Positions 36,516 through 45,539 of a stretch of 64,000 bases of DNA are shown here, piece after piece. How positions within the stretch are numbered: position 1 is the stretch's first letter; the number at the start of each line of letters is the position of its first letter. The notes under the pieces are model-generated. The model saw only the letters and a list, made by a program, of their open reading frames with translations, was not told where the DNA came from and ran no database searches. The stretch is from positions 59,890 through 123,889 of the forward strand of contig JANXVZ010000026.1 of the NCBI GenBank assembly GCA_025351405.1. The letters run 5' to 3'. The DNA comes from Sphingomonadales bacterium. Lineage in GTDB: Bacteria; Pseudomonadota; Alphaproteobacteria; Sphingomonadales; Sphingomonadaceae. Made by a program: the position numbers and the translations under genes.

Positions 36516-37909
36516 AGATCATGATGTTGCTGGCGCTGCTGGCAGCGCCTGTGGTTGCAGCGCCGGATAGCCATACCCGCGCCTTGGCGGCGGGCTACAA
36601 GGCGGCGTTCCTGTGTTCCGGGCTGTTCGATGCCGGGCAGCATGAAGCCGCCGTGACCGCCGACGACCTGACCGGCATCTACCCCGAATACCAGCCATTG
36701 CTGGCAGAACTTCCCGCCGTCATCGACCGCGATGCGCGCCGGGTCAGCGTCGCGTTCGATGCACGGTTGCCGCCGCGTATCGCGGTGTGGCGGCCCCTGC
36801 TCGGCTGCGCGCAGTTGCCGGTGGGTGCCGGCCCCGACGTCGCGGCAAGGCTGCCGCGACTGACGCCGGACCTGAAACAGCCCGATCTTGCCGCGCTCGA
36901 CGCCTCGGCGTGGCCGCTCGGCGATGCGCATGCGACGGCGCGGCTGCCGCGCCGCCCTGCCGCGGCCCTGGCCGCCGTTACCGCACGCGCCTTCGACGGC
37001 ACAACTTACCAGAAGGGCAGCACGACAACGGCCATGCTCGTCGTCAGCGATGGCCGCATCGTCGCGGAACGCTATCGTGCCGGTTATGACCTGCATACAC
37101 CGCAGCGCACCTGGTCGGTGGCCAAAAGCCTGACCGCCAGCCTTGTCGGCCGCGCCGTCCAACTGGGGCGCGTCGATGTCGCCGCCCCGGCCAACATCCC
37201 CGAATGGCGCACGCCGGGGGATCCGCGCGCCGCCATTACCCTTGAACAGTTGTTGCGGATGACCTCCGGGCTGTGGACCAACGGACCCGGCAACCGCACC
37301 GACGAAGTCTATCTCGGCGGCGCCAGCATCGCGCAGACAGCGGCCGTGATGCCGATCGAGGCGGCGCCGGGCAGCCGGTTCCGCTATGCCAACGACGATA
37401 TCATGCTGGCAGCCTATAGCCTGGAAACGTCTCTGGGGCGCGAGGCGCTGGGCTTTCCCTTCACGCAGCTGCTGTGGCCGATCGGCATGACGCGGACGAC
37501 GCCCGAGACCGATTGGCAGGGGCATTTTGTCCTGTCGAGCCAGGTGTGGACGACGGCGCGCGACCTCGCCCGGCTGGCGCTTTTGTACCAGAACGACGGC
37601 ATCGCCGCCGGGCAACGCCTGCTACCACCGGACTGGCCAGGCTTTGTTTCGGCCGCGAGGGGCGCCCAGCCGGAGGACACGCGACCGGGCCGGGGTGGCT
37701 ATGGCGCCGGCTTCTGGCTGTTCGGCGCACGGGACGGCCTGCCGGAAGGAAGCTATGCGATGCTCGGAAATCGCGGGCAATATGTGGTGATCATCCCCGC
37801 TGCAAAGCTGGTCATCGTCCGGCGCGGCTTCGATCAGCCCGGCGCGGCGTTCGATGCAGTGGCACTGGCAAAGGACGTTGTCGCGGCGGTCGCCCGGACC
37901 CGCAACTGA
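36512..37909 (+). CDS. Exported serine hydrolase, beta-lactamase family
   Basis: A 465-residue beta-lactamase-related protein with a short signal peptide (MKIMMLLALLAAPVVAAP). Motifs are SVAKSLTA (SxxK, in place of the usual SVSKS), YANDD for the YxN motif and LGNRGQYVV in the place of HxG. Relatives are often labelled 6-aminohexanoate-dimer hydrolase or class C penicillin-binding proteins; the substrate is unknown. The ATG at 36512 overlaps the upstream stop (ATGA). It is only distantly similar to its neighbour, so the pair is not a recent duplication. Confidence 0.85.
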   Translation: MKIMMLLALLAAPVVAAPDSHTRALAAGYKAAFLCSGLFDAGQHEAAVTADDLTGIYPEYQPLLAELPAVIDRDARRVSVAFDARLPPRIAVWRPLLGCAQLPVGAGPDVAARLPRLTPDLKQPDLAALDASAWPLGDAHATARLPRRPAAALAAVTARAFDGTTYQKGSTTTAMLVVSDGRIVAERYRAGYDLHTPQRTWSVAKSLTASLVGRAVQLGRVDVAAPANIPEWRTPGDPRAAITLEQLLRMTSGLWTNGPGNRTDEVYLGGASIAQTAAVMPIEAAPGSRFRYANDDIMLAAYSLETSLGREALGFPFTQLLWPIGMTRTTPETDWQGHFVLSSQVWTTARDLARLALLYQNDGIAAGQRLLPPDWPGFVSAARGAQPEDTRPGRGGYGAGFWLFGARDGLPEGSYAMLGNRGQYVVIIPAAKLVIVRRGFDQPGAAFDAVALAKDVVAAVARTRN

Positions 37910-37913
37910 AGCG

Positions 37914-38249
37914 TCAGGCGCGTTCGAACAGGTCCACCGCGGACAGCCCCAACCGCTCGATGCGCGCCTGTACGCGGGGCCATTCCTCGGTCATGAAAAT
38001 GTCGCGCTCGATGGCGAGCAGCGCCTTGGCGGCGCCTTGCGCCGAAAACAGGCCGACGCCCTTTTTCGCCACGACAAGGCCGCTGGCCTGCAAGTCATGA
38101 TAGGCCTTGGCAACCGTCAACGGGTTGACCCCGGCTTCCGCGGCGAGAGCCCGCACCGATGGCAAGAGCGCGCCTTCGCCACTCGCCAGGATGCGCGCGA
38201 CGATAAGGTCGCGGATCTGGCGATAGATTGGCCGGTCCGGGCTGAACAT
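37914..38249 (-). CDS. GntR-family regulator, YtrA subfamily
   Basis: A 111-residue winged-helix regulator with a short C-terminal extension. N-terminal PIYRQIRDLIVARILASGE and the recognition part LPSVRALAAEAGVNPLTVAKAYHDL are diagnostic of GntR; the short effector-less C-terminus matches the YtrA subfamily. YtrA regulators usually control neighbouring ABC transporters, but none is present here, and it ends 4 nt from the convergent serine-hydrolase gene. Its target is unknown. Confidence 0.85.
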   Translation of the reverse strand: MFSPDRPIYRQIRDLIVARILASGEGALLPSVRALAAEAGVNPLTVAKAYHDLQASGLVVAKKGVGLFSAQGAAKALLAIERDIFMTEEWPRVQARIERLGLSAVDLFERA

Positions 38250-38327
38250 GGTGTCTTATCGCAGTCAGACACTGCTGCGTCAACTATCGGACGGCAGGGG
38301 TGCGCAGCCGGGCTGCGACAACAGCGC

Positions 38328-38355
38328 GTGACAGGGGAATCGCGCAGGGCTAGAA
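38328..38355 (+). promoter_or_regulatory. Putative promoter GTGACA-N16-CTAGAA
   Basis: GTGACA (38328-38333) and CTAGAA (38350-38355) are 16 bp apart and lie 22 nt before the next gene. The same arrangement recurs ahead of other genes in the window. Confidence 0.35.
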
Positions 38356-38377
38356 CCCGTCGCATTGCTTTCGGGGA

Positions 38378-38938
38378 GTGAAGATTTTGCGCTATCGCCT
38401 GGCTTTTGCATTTGCGGCGGCTGCCGCGGCCCTCGCTGGTCCGGCGCAGGCGCAGGACAGCAATGCGCTGATCGCCTGCGGCGGCATCCCCGACCAGACC
38501 GAGCGTCTCGCCTGTTACGACCGGGCAACCGCCGCAAGCTCGAAGGAAGGCCGCGCCGTCACCGAGCGTCGGGCCGCCGAGGAGCAGCGCATCAATCGCG
38601 AAAAGGCTGCCGCTGCATCGGCCGCCGCCGCCGCCGCCGCCGAGGCCGACAAGGCGAAGCGCCGGGCCGAATTCGGCGGGGCCGCGATCGGCAAGGGCCA
38701 TGTCGACAGCGCCGCCATCGGATCGATCCATGCCAAGCTGACCGACATTTACCTCAACCAGAGCAAGCTGGCGCTGTTCGTGCTCGATAACGGCCAGATG
38801 TGGCGGCAGAATGAAACCTATGCCCTGCCGCGCATCCGTATCGGCGACGATGTCACCATCCGCACCGCCGTGCTGGGTGGTTTTGTGCTGAGCAAGAGTG
38901 GCGACGCCAGGGTGGTTGCCGTCAAGCGCGTCAAGTGA
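38378..38938 (+). CDS. Exported protein with Ala/Glu/Lys-rich helix, unknown function
   Basis: A 186-residue protein with a signal peptide ending PAQAQD, followed by IACGGIPDQTERLACYD, a short Cys-pair motif (ACGG...LACYD) found in many exported proteobacterial proteins. Residues 55-95 are a charged Ala-rich helix with seven consecutive GCC Ala codons; the rest resembles a small beta domain. No function is known. The GTG at 38378 has GGGGA touching it; a TTG at 38387, 8 nt after GGGGAG, may be the real start and would trim three residues. Confidence 0.7.
   Translation: MKILRYRLAFAFAAAAAALAGPAQAQDSNALIACGGIPDQTERLACYDRATAASSKEGRAVTERRAAEEQRINREKAAAASAAAAAAAEADKAKRRAEFGGAAIGKGHVDSAAIGSIHAKLTDIYLNQSKLALFVLDNGQMWRQNETYALPRIRIGDDVTIRTAVLGGFVLSKSGDARVVAVKRVK
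38621..38642. repeat. (GCC)7 trinucleotide run within coding sequence
   Basis: Seven GCC units encode an Ala tract in the exported protein. Slippage here would change the Ala number without shifting the frame. Confidence 0.8.
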
Positions 38939-38951
38939 CGGCGCGCGCAGG

Positions 38952-39722
38952 GTGAGTTGGTCGGCGTCGCAATACAGCAGGTTCGAGGCCGAGCGGAACC
39001 GCCCGGTGATCGACCTGCTGGCGCACATTGCGACTCGGCCGGTGCGCAGCGCCATCGACATCGGCTGCGGCCCGGGCAATTCGACCGAGCTGCTGCAGGC
39101 GCGATTCCCCGACGCGGTGGTGGCGGGGATGGACAGTTCCGCCGACATGATTGCGGCGGCACGCGTCCGGATGCCCGGTACCGATTTCGCCATCGCCGAT
39201 ATTTCGGACTGGCATCCGGCAGCCAGCTTCGATGTCATCCTCGCCAATGCCGCGCTGCAATGGCTTCCCGATCACGCGGCGCTGTTGCCGGCATTGATGG
39301 CGCGGCTTGCGCCCGGCGGCAGCCTTGCCGTGCAGATGCCCGACAACCTTGACGAAGCAACGCATCGCATCATGCGCGAGGTCGCCGCCGACGGGCCCTG
39401 GGCGGCAAAGCTGGCGGATGCGACGGCGGCACGCACGCCGTTGCACGATGCCGGATGGTATTACCGGCTGCTCGCCGAGCATGGCACCGCCGTCGATATC
39501 TGGCGCACGGTCTATCACCACCGGCTGGCCGAGGGTGCCGCAGGTGTCGTCGAATGGCTGAAGGGCACCGGGCTGCGACCCTTCCTCGATCCGCTCGATG
39601 GCGAAGAACGGGCGGCGTATCTGCGGCAGTACCAGGCGGCGGTGGCGCAGGCCTATCCGCCACTGCCCGATGGCGCGGTGCTGCTGCCATTCCCGCGGCT
39701 GTTAATGGTCGCGGTGCGCTGA
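38952..39722 (+). CDS. tam: Trans-aconitate 2-methyltransferase
   Basis: SAM-dependent methyltransferase of about 256 residues that methylates trans-aconitate, which inhibits aconitase. The N-terminal WSASQYSRFEAERNRPVIDLL is diagnostic, followed by the SAM motif AIDIGCGPGNSTELL and ANAALQWLPDHAALLPALM. The GTG at 38952 gives this standard N-terminus; it lies 13 nt after the previous stop. Confidence 0.92.
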   Translation: MSWSASQYSRFEAERNRPVIDLLAHIATRPVRSAIDIGCGPGNSTELLQARFPDAVVAGMDSSADMIAAARVRMPGTDFAIADISDWHPAASFDVILANAALQWLPDHAALLPALMARLAPGGSLAVQMPDNLDEATHRIMREVAADGPWAAKLADATAARTPLHDAGWYYRLLAEHGTAVDIWRTVYHHRLAEGAAGVVEWLKGTGLRPFLDPLDGEERAAYLRQYQAAVAQAYPPLPDGAVLLPFPRLLMVAVR

Positions 39723-39753
39723 CGAACGGGCCTGTTTTCAAGCGGCCACCAGG

Positions 39754-40155
39754 CTACATCAGCCACAGTCCCTGCAATTCGCGCACCATCCCCACGGGCA
39801 GGGCATCCCCCTCCTCGGCCGCGCTGGCATCGGGGGGTGCATCCTCGGCAGCCATATAGCGCCAGCCCTGGTGGGCGCGCCGAGGCACCACCGTCACCGG
39901 CACCGGCGGGCCACCATAGCCGATGCGGCACTTGGTGCCCCAGTCGGTCTCGACCATCGCCAACGACACGATCGGCTGCCGCGCCACCAGCCGGTGCCGG
40001 ATGATCCAGAACAGCGATCCGCCGACCAATTCGTCGGCGCGCTTGGGCATGTAGCGCGTCATCGAGCACGGCGCGTCGCCCCAGCGTTCCTGCTGCAACC
40101 GCGCCAGCGTCTCGATATCCGGACAGCCGACCGCGACCTTTGTCAGGTGCAACAT
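39754..40155 (-). CDS. DUF1489 family protein
   Basis: A 133-residue member of the alphaproteobacterial DUF1489 family, beginning MLHLTKVAVGCPDIETLARLQ and with MPKRADELVGGSLFWIIR, VETDWGTKCRIGYGG and the conserved HQGWRYM. Function unknown. The start codon shares a base with the mgtE stop (TGATG), so it is translated from the mgtE transcript. Confidence 0.88.
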   Translation of the reverse strand: MLHLTKVAVGCPDIETLARLQQERWGDAPCSMTRYMPKRADELVGGSLFWIIRHRLVARQPIVSLAMVETDWGTKCRIGYGGPPVPVTVVPRRAHQGWRYMAAEDAPPDASAAEEGDALPVGMVRELQGLWLM

Positions 40156-41558
40156 CAGGACAAAGCCTTGACCCCGACCAGCGTCGCCAGGCCGAGGAAG
40201 GCGAGGAAGCCCATGATGTCGGTGCACATCGTCACGAACACCGCGGATGATACCGCCGGGTCGACTCCGGCGCGTTCGAGGCCGAGGGGAATCAACATCC
40301 CGGCGAGGCCGGCGACAAGATTGTTGATCATCATCGCCGCTGCGATGACGAGGCCGAGCACCGGCGAATGGAAGATCAGCGCGACGCCGACCCCGATCAG
40401 CACCGCCAGCGTCGCGCCGTTCATCAGCGCGATGCGGATTTCGCGCCACACCGCGCGGCGGGTGTTCGAATCGGTCAACTGGTTGGTGGCCAGCGCCCGC
40501 ACCGCCACCGCCATCGTCTGGGTGCCGGCGTTGCCGCCCATCGATGCAACGATCGGCATCAGCGCCGCCAGCGTCACCATCTGGGCGATGGTGCCTTCGA
40601 AGGCGCCGATGACGCCGGCCGCCATCACCGCGGTGCCAAGGTTGATGATCAGCCAGATGACGCGCACCTTGAAGGTGTCGAAAATCGGCTCGTTGATGTC
40701 GCCGTCGCCGGCGCCCGACAGCTTCAGCACGTCCTCGCCGGCTTCCTGCTGGATGATGTGGACAATATCATCGACGGTGATGACGCCGACCAGCCGGTTG
40801 CCGGCATCGACGACCGCAGCGGAAATCAGCGCGTATTTCTGGAACAGCAGCGCCACTTCCTCCTGGTCCATGTCAACCGGGATGAGAGTCTGTTCGCGCT
40901 GCATGACATCGGCGACGGCGATGTCGACCGGCGAGGTCAGCAGCCACGACAGTCGCAGCGTGCCGATCGGGTGGCGGGCAGCATCGACGACGAAGATCTC
41001 CCAGAAATCGGTCGCCGGATCGGTCTGGGCGCGAACATGCTCGATGACTTCGCCGACGGTATAGCCTTCGTCGACCGCGACCAGCTCGCGCTGCATCAGC
41101 CGGCCGGCGGATTCCTCGGGGTAGGTGAGCGCTGCCTCGATGTCGGCGCGATCCGCCGGGGCGAGCGCGTCGAGCAGTTCGCGCTGGTCGTCGTCGTCAA
41201 GGTCCTCGATGATCGCGACGGCGTCATCGGTGTCCATCCGCGTCACCACATCGGCGACTTCGCCCATGGTCAGCGCCGCCAGCACGTCCTCGCGGACATA
41301 GTCGTTCAGTTCGGCGATGACATCGGCATCGAGCGCCTCGCCGATGGCGCGAGCCAACGGCGCGCGGTCATCCTCGGGCAGTTCCTCGAACAGGTCGGCG
41401 ATGTCGGCGGGGTGCAGCGGCGTCACCAGCGCCCGCGTCGCCTCTATGTCGCCCGCCTCCAGCGCGGCAAGAACCCGGTCGACGAAGATACGGCTGAGCT
41501 GGCCCTCCTCCAGTGCCTCGCGCGGTTCGTGCGCTTCGTGAAGGATATCGTCGGCCAT
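40155..41558 (-). CDS. mgtE: Magnesium transporter MgtE
   Basis: Mg2+ channel of 467 residues. The N-terminal superhelical domain (about 20-140, with HPADIADLFEELPEDDRAPL) is followed by two CBS domains (DVMQREQTLIPV, VVDAGNRLVGVITVDDIVHI) and five membrane helices. The selectivity Asp is in MCTDIMGFLAF, and ASMGGNAGTQTMAV is the conserved pore segment. A minus-strand CTATAAG near 41570 may be its -10. The DUF1489 gene follows with a one-base overlap. Confidence 0.95.
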   Translation of the reverse strand: MADDILHEAHEPREALEEGQLSRIFVDRVLAALEAGDIEATRALVTPLHPADIADLFEELPEDDRAPLARAIGEALDADVIAELNDYVREDVLAALTMGEVADVVTRMDTDDAVAIIEDLDDDDQRELLDALAPADRADIEAALTYPEESAGRLMQRELVAVDEGYTVGEVIEHVRAQTDPATDFWEIFVVDAARHPIGTLRLSWLLTSPVDIAVADVMQREQTLIPVDMDQEEVALLFQKYALISAAVVDAGNRLVGVITVDDIVHIIQQEAGEDVLKLSGAGDGDINEPIFDTFKVRVIWLIINLGTAVMAAGVIGAFEGTIAQMVTLAALMPIVASMGGNAGTQTMAVAVRALATNQLTDSNTRRAVWREIRIALMNGATLAVLIGVGVALIFHSPVLGLVIAAAMMINNLVAGLAGMLIPLGLERAGVDPAVSSAVFVTMCTDIMGFLAFLGLATLVGVKALS

Positions 41559-41667
41559 TGAGGGCTTATAGCGGGGTGAGGGACGAGCGCCACCCGCTGC
41601 GGTACTGGCACCCGCCGGTCACACCCCGGCCCGCCACACCTTGCAGTCACATCCTGCAAACCCCGGC

Positions 41668-42234
41668 CTAGCCGAGCGAGGGCCAGCCGCCCGCGTCGAT
41701 TTTCTTGCCGACGCTCGGATCCGCCACGGTCGAGTTGCCGACGACTGTCCGGATGTTGACGGGATTGACGCTGCCCGACCGGGCGCGCTGCTGGTGCAAT
41801 TTCATGGTCATGGCGGTGAACGACGCCGGCCATTTCTGGACGATGCTATTGAACTTTGTCGACAGGCCGACCGGCTTGTAATTGTAAAGCTGGACGGCGC
41901 CGGTGGTCCCTGCGGTCCGAAACTCCTCGATCGTTCCCTTGTTGACATAGACGTGCATGACCTCGTCCCAGTAGGACTGGACGAGCCGAATGGTGAAGTG
42001 GGTCAGGCCCTCGGCATAATGGATGCCCTTGACGACCCAGATCGTCTGGTCGTCGCTCGCAAGCGCCGCCGCCAGCGACACGAAGGCATTCTGCATTTCG
42101 GCGATCCGGTGATCGCCCATCCCGTAAATCTTGCGGATGTTCAGCACCAGCTGCCGCATCTGGTCCTCGGTGGTGTTGCTGTTGTGGTTGTCGTCGCTTT
42201 CGTCCCAGCCTTTTTCGAACTTGATGATCGGCAT
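41668..42234 (-). CDS. Unknown protein, 188 residues
   Basis: A soluble protein with no signal peptide or membrane segment and no family I recognise. It starts PIIKFEKGWDESDDNHN and is rich in Asn/Thr/Asp early on, unlike the Ala/Gly/Arg-rich proteins around it. The centre (VVKGIHYAEGLTHFTIRLV, YWDEVMHVYVNKGTI) suggests an alpha/beta domain; the tail is Ser/Val-rich. The ribosome site GGAGG 8 nt before ATG is excellent, which supports a real gene. It sits between mgtE and the LysR region with no operon partner. It may be an accessory gene or a fast-evolving family. Confidence 0.7.
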   Translation of the reverse strand: MPIIKFEKGWDESDDNHNSNTTEDQMRQLVLNIRKIYGMGDHRIAEMQNAFVSLAAALASDDQTIWVVKGIHYAEGLTHFTIRLVQSYWDEVMHVYVNKGTIEEFRTAGTTGAVQLYNYKPVGLSTKFNSIVQKWPASFTAMTMKLHQQRARSGSVNPVNIRTVVGNSTVADPSVGKKIDAGGWPSLG

Positions 42235-42393
42235 GGCGGGACCTCCGTGGCGCGGCGCAGGCCGGGTATAGGCATGGGCAGGCAGCAGTCTGTTCGTATC
42301 CGTTCCGTTTTACAAGCGGTTGCTGGGCTTGCCTCCCTGCCGCCACGGGCTCGCCTAGATGCAGGAAGGCGGTGACATGGGGGAGGCGCCGGA

Positions 42394-42645
42394 TCAGGCG
42401 AGATAGCGAACCGTCCCGCCGAGGCCGACCGCGCCGGGGAGGATGGCGCTGCCGGTGATCACCGCCGATGCCGCCAGCGCCGCGATGACGAGCAGCACCA
42501 GCCGCAGGTGTTCATACTGTCGATCGATCATCTTCCATGCTCCTTTGCTGAGGGTCAGTAGGCTGCGCCATGCGGCCGGAAGGGTTTCGCGCCACTGCGC
42601 ACCATGATCGGCCCATAGCCGGACCTCGCCGTGATCGAGTGTCAT
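42394..42645 (-). CDS. Small membrane protein, unknown
   Basis: A possible 83-residue protein with one hydrophobic segment (LRLVLLVIAALAASAVITGSAILPGAVG). The ATG at 42645 has GGGAG 7 nt upstream; a second ATG at 42531 with GGAG 9 nt upstream would give only the 45-residue membrane part. No family is recognised. It is divergent from the LysR gene across 121 nt. Confidence 0.45.
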   Translation of the reverse strand: MTLDHGEVRLWADHGAQWRETLPAAWRSLLTLSKGAWKMIDRQYEHLRLVLLVIAALAASAVITGSAILPGAVGLGGTVRYLA

Positions 42646-42736
42646 CTGCCGTCTCCCATCGCTGTCTGGGGTTTGGCGGAGCAGCCCGCCGGCCATGGTA
42701 TTGCCCCGAAACGACCGTTCCGCGCCAACCAAAGAA

Positions 42737-42766
42737 TTGACCGCTGGCATAAGGCTGCCTTATCAT
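42737..42766 (+). promoter_or_regulatory. LysR-type palindrome ATAAGG-CTG-CCTTAT and promoter
   Basis: ATAAGGCTGCCTTAT (42749-42763) is a perfect inverted repeat and contains the T-N11-A core of LysR-type boxes (42750-42762). TTGACC (42737-42742) and TATCAT (42761-42766) are 18 bp apart and would form a promoter that the palindrome overlaps. The start codons at 42767/42773 follow immediately, so the transcript would be nearly leaderless. Confidence 0.5.
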
Positions 42767-43690
42767 ATGCCCATGCGCCAGTTGCCGCCGCTCGCCGCCG
42801 TCCGGGTCTTCGAGGCGGCAGCGCGCCATCTCAATTTCACCCGCGCAGCGGCGGAGCTGGGCATGAGCCAAGCGGCCGTCAGCTACCAGATCCGGCTGAT
42901 CGAGGAGCGGCTGGGCGGCCCGCTGTTCCACCGCGACAAGGGCCGGGTGACGCTGACCGAGGCCGGCCGCCGCGCCGCGCCGCTGGTCAGCAACGCCTTC
43001 GACACGCTGGACGATGCCTTTGTTGCCGCGCGGGGCGAAACCGGCAGCGTGTTGACCATCAGTGCTGCCAATACCTTTGCCGCCAATTGGCTGGCGCTTC
43101 GGCTGGGCGGGTTCCAGCTGCGCCACCCCGAGCTGGCTGTTCGGCTCGATGCATCGGACAGCCTTGTCGACTTTGCTCGCGACAACGCCGATGTCGCGGT
43201 CCGCTCGACGCGCAAACCCGGCCGGGGCCTTCATGCCGTTCGCTTGTTCGACAGTCGCTTTACCCCGATGGCCAGCCCCGATTTCCTGGCGCGCTACCCC
43301 CTGGTGGTGCCGGCCGATGTGCTCACCGTGCCGCGGCTGACCCCCGACGACGCGTGGTGGTCGCTATGGCTCGATGCCGCCGGGGTGGCGAAAGACCCCG
43401 GCCTTTCCGGCGGCCTGCAGCTCGATTCGCAAGTCGTCGAAGGTGCGGCGGCGCTGGCGGGTCAGGGCGTGGCGCTGCTCAATGCCCGGATGTGGGAGCG
43501 CGATATCGCTGCCGGTCGGCTGGTGGCGCCCTTCACGCTGGACGCAACCAGTGGTTCCAGCTTCTGGCTGGTGTGCCCGGAAGCGCGGCGCAACGTGCCA
43601 AAGATCCGGCTTTTCCGGGAATGGCTGCTCGGCGAGGTCGGCGGGGCCGTCGGGGTCGCTCAGGGCAGCAGCAAGCTGGCGTCGCCATAG
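42767..43690 (+). CDS. LysR-family regulator (GcvA-like)
   Basis: A 307-residue LysR-type regulator. The winged-helix N-terminus reads [40 protein letters not shown], close to GcvA/AmpR-type regulators, followed by the usual substrate-binding domain ending with [13 protein letters not shown]. ATGs at 42767 and 42773 both fit; the second lies where the promoter would start transcripts. A palindromic box sits on its promoter, suggesting autorepression. Its 3' end overlaps the convergent queA gene by 31 nt. The controlled genes are unknown; the divergent small membrane protein gene is one candidate. Confidence 0.88.
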   Translation: MPMRQLPPLAAVRVFEAAARHLNFTRAAAELGMSQAAVSYQIRLIEERLGGPLFHRDKGRVTLTEAGRRAAPLVSNAFDTLDDAFVAARGETGSVLTISAANTFAANWLALRLGGFQLRHPELAVRLDASDSLVDFARDNADVAVRSTRKPGRGLHAVRLFDSRFTPMASPDFLARYPLVVPADVLTVPRLTPDDAWWSLWLDAAGVAKDPGLSGGLQLDSQVVEGAAALAGQGVALLNARMWERDIAAGRLVAPFTLDATSGSSFWLVCPEARRNVPKIRLFREWLLGEVGGAVGVAQGSSKLASP

Positions 43691-44682
43691 CTGTAGAAAC
43701 GATAGCCGGATGCGATGGCATGGGCATAGGCGGCCTGCATCGTCTCCCGTCCCATCAATGCACTGACCAGCATGAACAACGTCGATTTCGGCAGGTGGAA
43801 GTTGGTGACGAGGCCATCGACGGCGCGGAAGCGGTAGCCGGGGGTGATGAAGATCGCGGTGTCGCCGCAAAATGGCCCGATGCCGTCATCGCCGGCGGCC
43901 GATTCGAGTAGCCGCAGCGACGTGGTGCCCAACGCGATGATGCGACCCCCGGCAGCGCGCGCCGCGTTGAGGCGGGCGGCGGTGTCGGCGCTGACTTCGC
44001 CCCATTCGGCGTGCATGCGGTGGTCGTCGGTATCATCGACCTTGACCGGCAGGAAGGTGCCGGCGCCGACATGCAGCGTTACGGTTTCGCGGGTGACGCC
44101 GGCTTGCGCGAGCGCCGCCCAAAGGCGTTCGGTGAAATGCAGGCCGGCGGTGGGGGCCGCGACTGCACCGTCCCTGGTGGCGTGCAGTGTCTGGTAGTCG
44201 GCAAAATCGGCGGCATCGACGGGGCGCTTGCTGGCAATATACGGTGGCAGCGGCATGGTGCCGGCGGCGGCCATCGCGGCTTCGACAGGGCCATCGGCAT
44301 CGAAGCGCCACAGCACGGCGCCATCGTCGCCGCGGGCCTCCACCCGGCCCGCCAGCCCGGCGCCGAAGGCGACCGTGTCGCCAGGCTTAAGCCGCCGGGC
44401 GTTCTTGACGAAACTCCACCAGCGATCGGGCGCCTCGCGCTTGTGCAGGGTGACGCCGATCCGGGCATCGCCCTTGCGCCCGGCAAGTTGTGCCGGGATG
44501 ACGCGGGTGTCGTTGACGACGAGCACGTCGCCGCGCCTCATCAATCGGGGCAGGTCGAGCACGCCGAAATCGGCGAGGCTGCTGCCCTGTACCGCAAGCA
44601 ATCGCGCGGCGTCGCGAGGCGATGCCGGCCGCAGCGCGATACTGTCAGCGGGCAGGTCGAAATCGAAATCGGATACGCGCAT
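43660..44682 (-). CDS. queA: SAM:tRNA ribosyltransferase-isomerase QueA
   Basis: Makes epoxyqueuosine in tRNA from preQ1-tRNA and SAM. The 340-residue product starts [27 protein letters not shown] and has [30 protein letters not shown] and [18 protein letters not shown], all typical of QueA. Its stop lies inside the 3' end of the convergent LysR gene. It follows the cyclophilin gene by 13 nt on the same strand. Confidence 0.95.
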   Translation of the reverse strand: MRVSDFDFDLPADSIALRPASPRDAARLLAVQGSSLADFGVLDLPRLMRRGDVLVVNDTRVIPAQLAGRKGDARIGVTLHKREAPDRWWSFVKNARRLKPGDTVAFGAGLAGRVEARGDDGAVLWRFDADGPVEAAMAAAGTMPLPPYIASKRPVDAADFADYQTLHATRDGAVAAPTAGLHFTERLWAALAQAGVTRETVTLHVGAGTFLPVKVDDTDDHRMHAEWGEVSADTAARLNAARAAGGRIIALGTTSLRLLESAAGDDGIGPFCGDTAIFITPGYRFRAVDGLVTNFHLPKSTLFMLVSALMGRETMQAAYAHAIASGYRFYSYGDASLLLP

Positions 44683-44695
44683 GGCGGCGTCGGCG

Positions 44696-45523
44696 TTATC
44701 GTGCGCGGCGTCTTGGTTTGGTTGCAGCCTTTGCCGCCGCCGATTTTGCCGGGGCGGCCTTCACCGGTGCCGTCTTGACCGCCACAGCCGCCGGCAATTC
44801 CGTGGCCAGCAGCGGTGCTGCCACCGGGGCAACCGCGGCTGCGGGAATCGGGGTGGACGGCGGGGGTGGCGGCACATTGTCGGCACCGACCGAGGCCTTG
44901 ATGATCTTTGTCGGGTTGGCCGGGGGTTCCCCTTTGGCGATGGCATCGACAAAGGCCATGCCGTCGGTAACGCGGCCCCAGACCGTGTATTTGCGATCGA
45001 GCTTGAGCGAGGGCTGCAGCACAATGTAAAACTGGCTGTTGGCGCTGTCGTCCGATTGGGCGCGCGCCATGGCAACGGCACCGCGAACGTGCGGCAGGTC
45101 GTTGAATTCGGCCTTCAGGTCGGGAAGCTTCGACCCCCCGGTGCCGGTGCCGGTGGGGTCGCCACCCTGCGCCATGAAGCCTTCGATGACGCGGTGGAAA
45201 ATGGTGCCGTCGTAAAAGCCCTGGCGCGCCAGCGTGCGGATGCGCGCGACGCTGTTGGGGGCGACATCGGGGCGCATGGCGATGGTGACCCGGCCGCCGC
45301 TCGACAGGTCGAGGTAGAGAATATCCTCTGGCGGCACCACGGCCTTGGTGCCGAGCACGGTCGATCCCGGGCTCATCTTGGGCAACACCGGCTCCGGCTT
45401 CAGATCGGCGGCGCTGGGCGCACCCTGCGCCATCACCGGTGCGGCGGATGCCAGCGCCAGCGTTACCGACGCCAGTGCAAAGGCCCCCAGCGTCAGCAGC
45501 AGCAACCGCAATGATTTCAACAT
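44696..45523 (-). CDS. Exported cyclophilin-type peptidyl-prolyl isomerase with basic tail
   Basis: A 275-residue protein: signal peptide ([20 protein letters not shown] to APVMAQG), a cyclophilin domain with [59 protein letters not shown] and [17 protein letters not shown], then an unusual Pro-rich linker and a C-terminal Lys/Ala/Pro tail ending [20 protein letters not shown]. The tail is histone-H1-like in composition. The enzyme should catalyse proline isomerisation in the periplasm; the role of the tail is unknown. The ATG at 45523 follows AGGAATGCAG, better than the ATG at 45529. Confidence 0.92.
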   Translation of the reverse strand: MLKSLRLLLLTLGAFALASVTLALASAAPVMAQGAPSAADLKPEPVLPKMSPGSTVLGTKAVVPPEDILYLDLSSGGRVTIAMRPDVAPNSVARIRTLARQGFYDGTIFHRVIEGFMAQGGDPTGTGTGGSKLPDLKAEFNDLPHVRGAVAMARAQSDDSANSQFYIVLQPSLKLDRKYTVWGRVTDGMAFVDAIAKGEPPANPTKIIKASVGADNVPPPPPSTPIPAAAVAPVAAPLLATELPAAVAVKTAPVKAAPAKSAAAKAATKPRRRAR

Positions 45524-45539
45524 CTGCATTCCTGGAAAA

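Noticed and set aside
41641..41659. TTGCAG/CTGCAA inverted repeat near the mgtE promoter as a terminator
   Set aside because: No T-run on either strand and a 7-nt loop; too weak to call.
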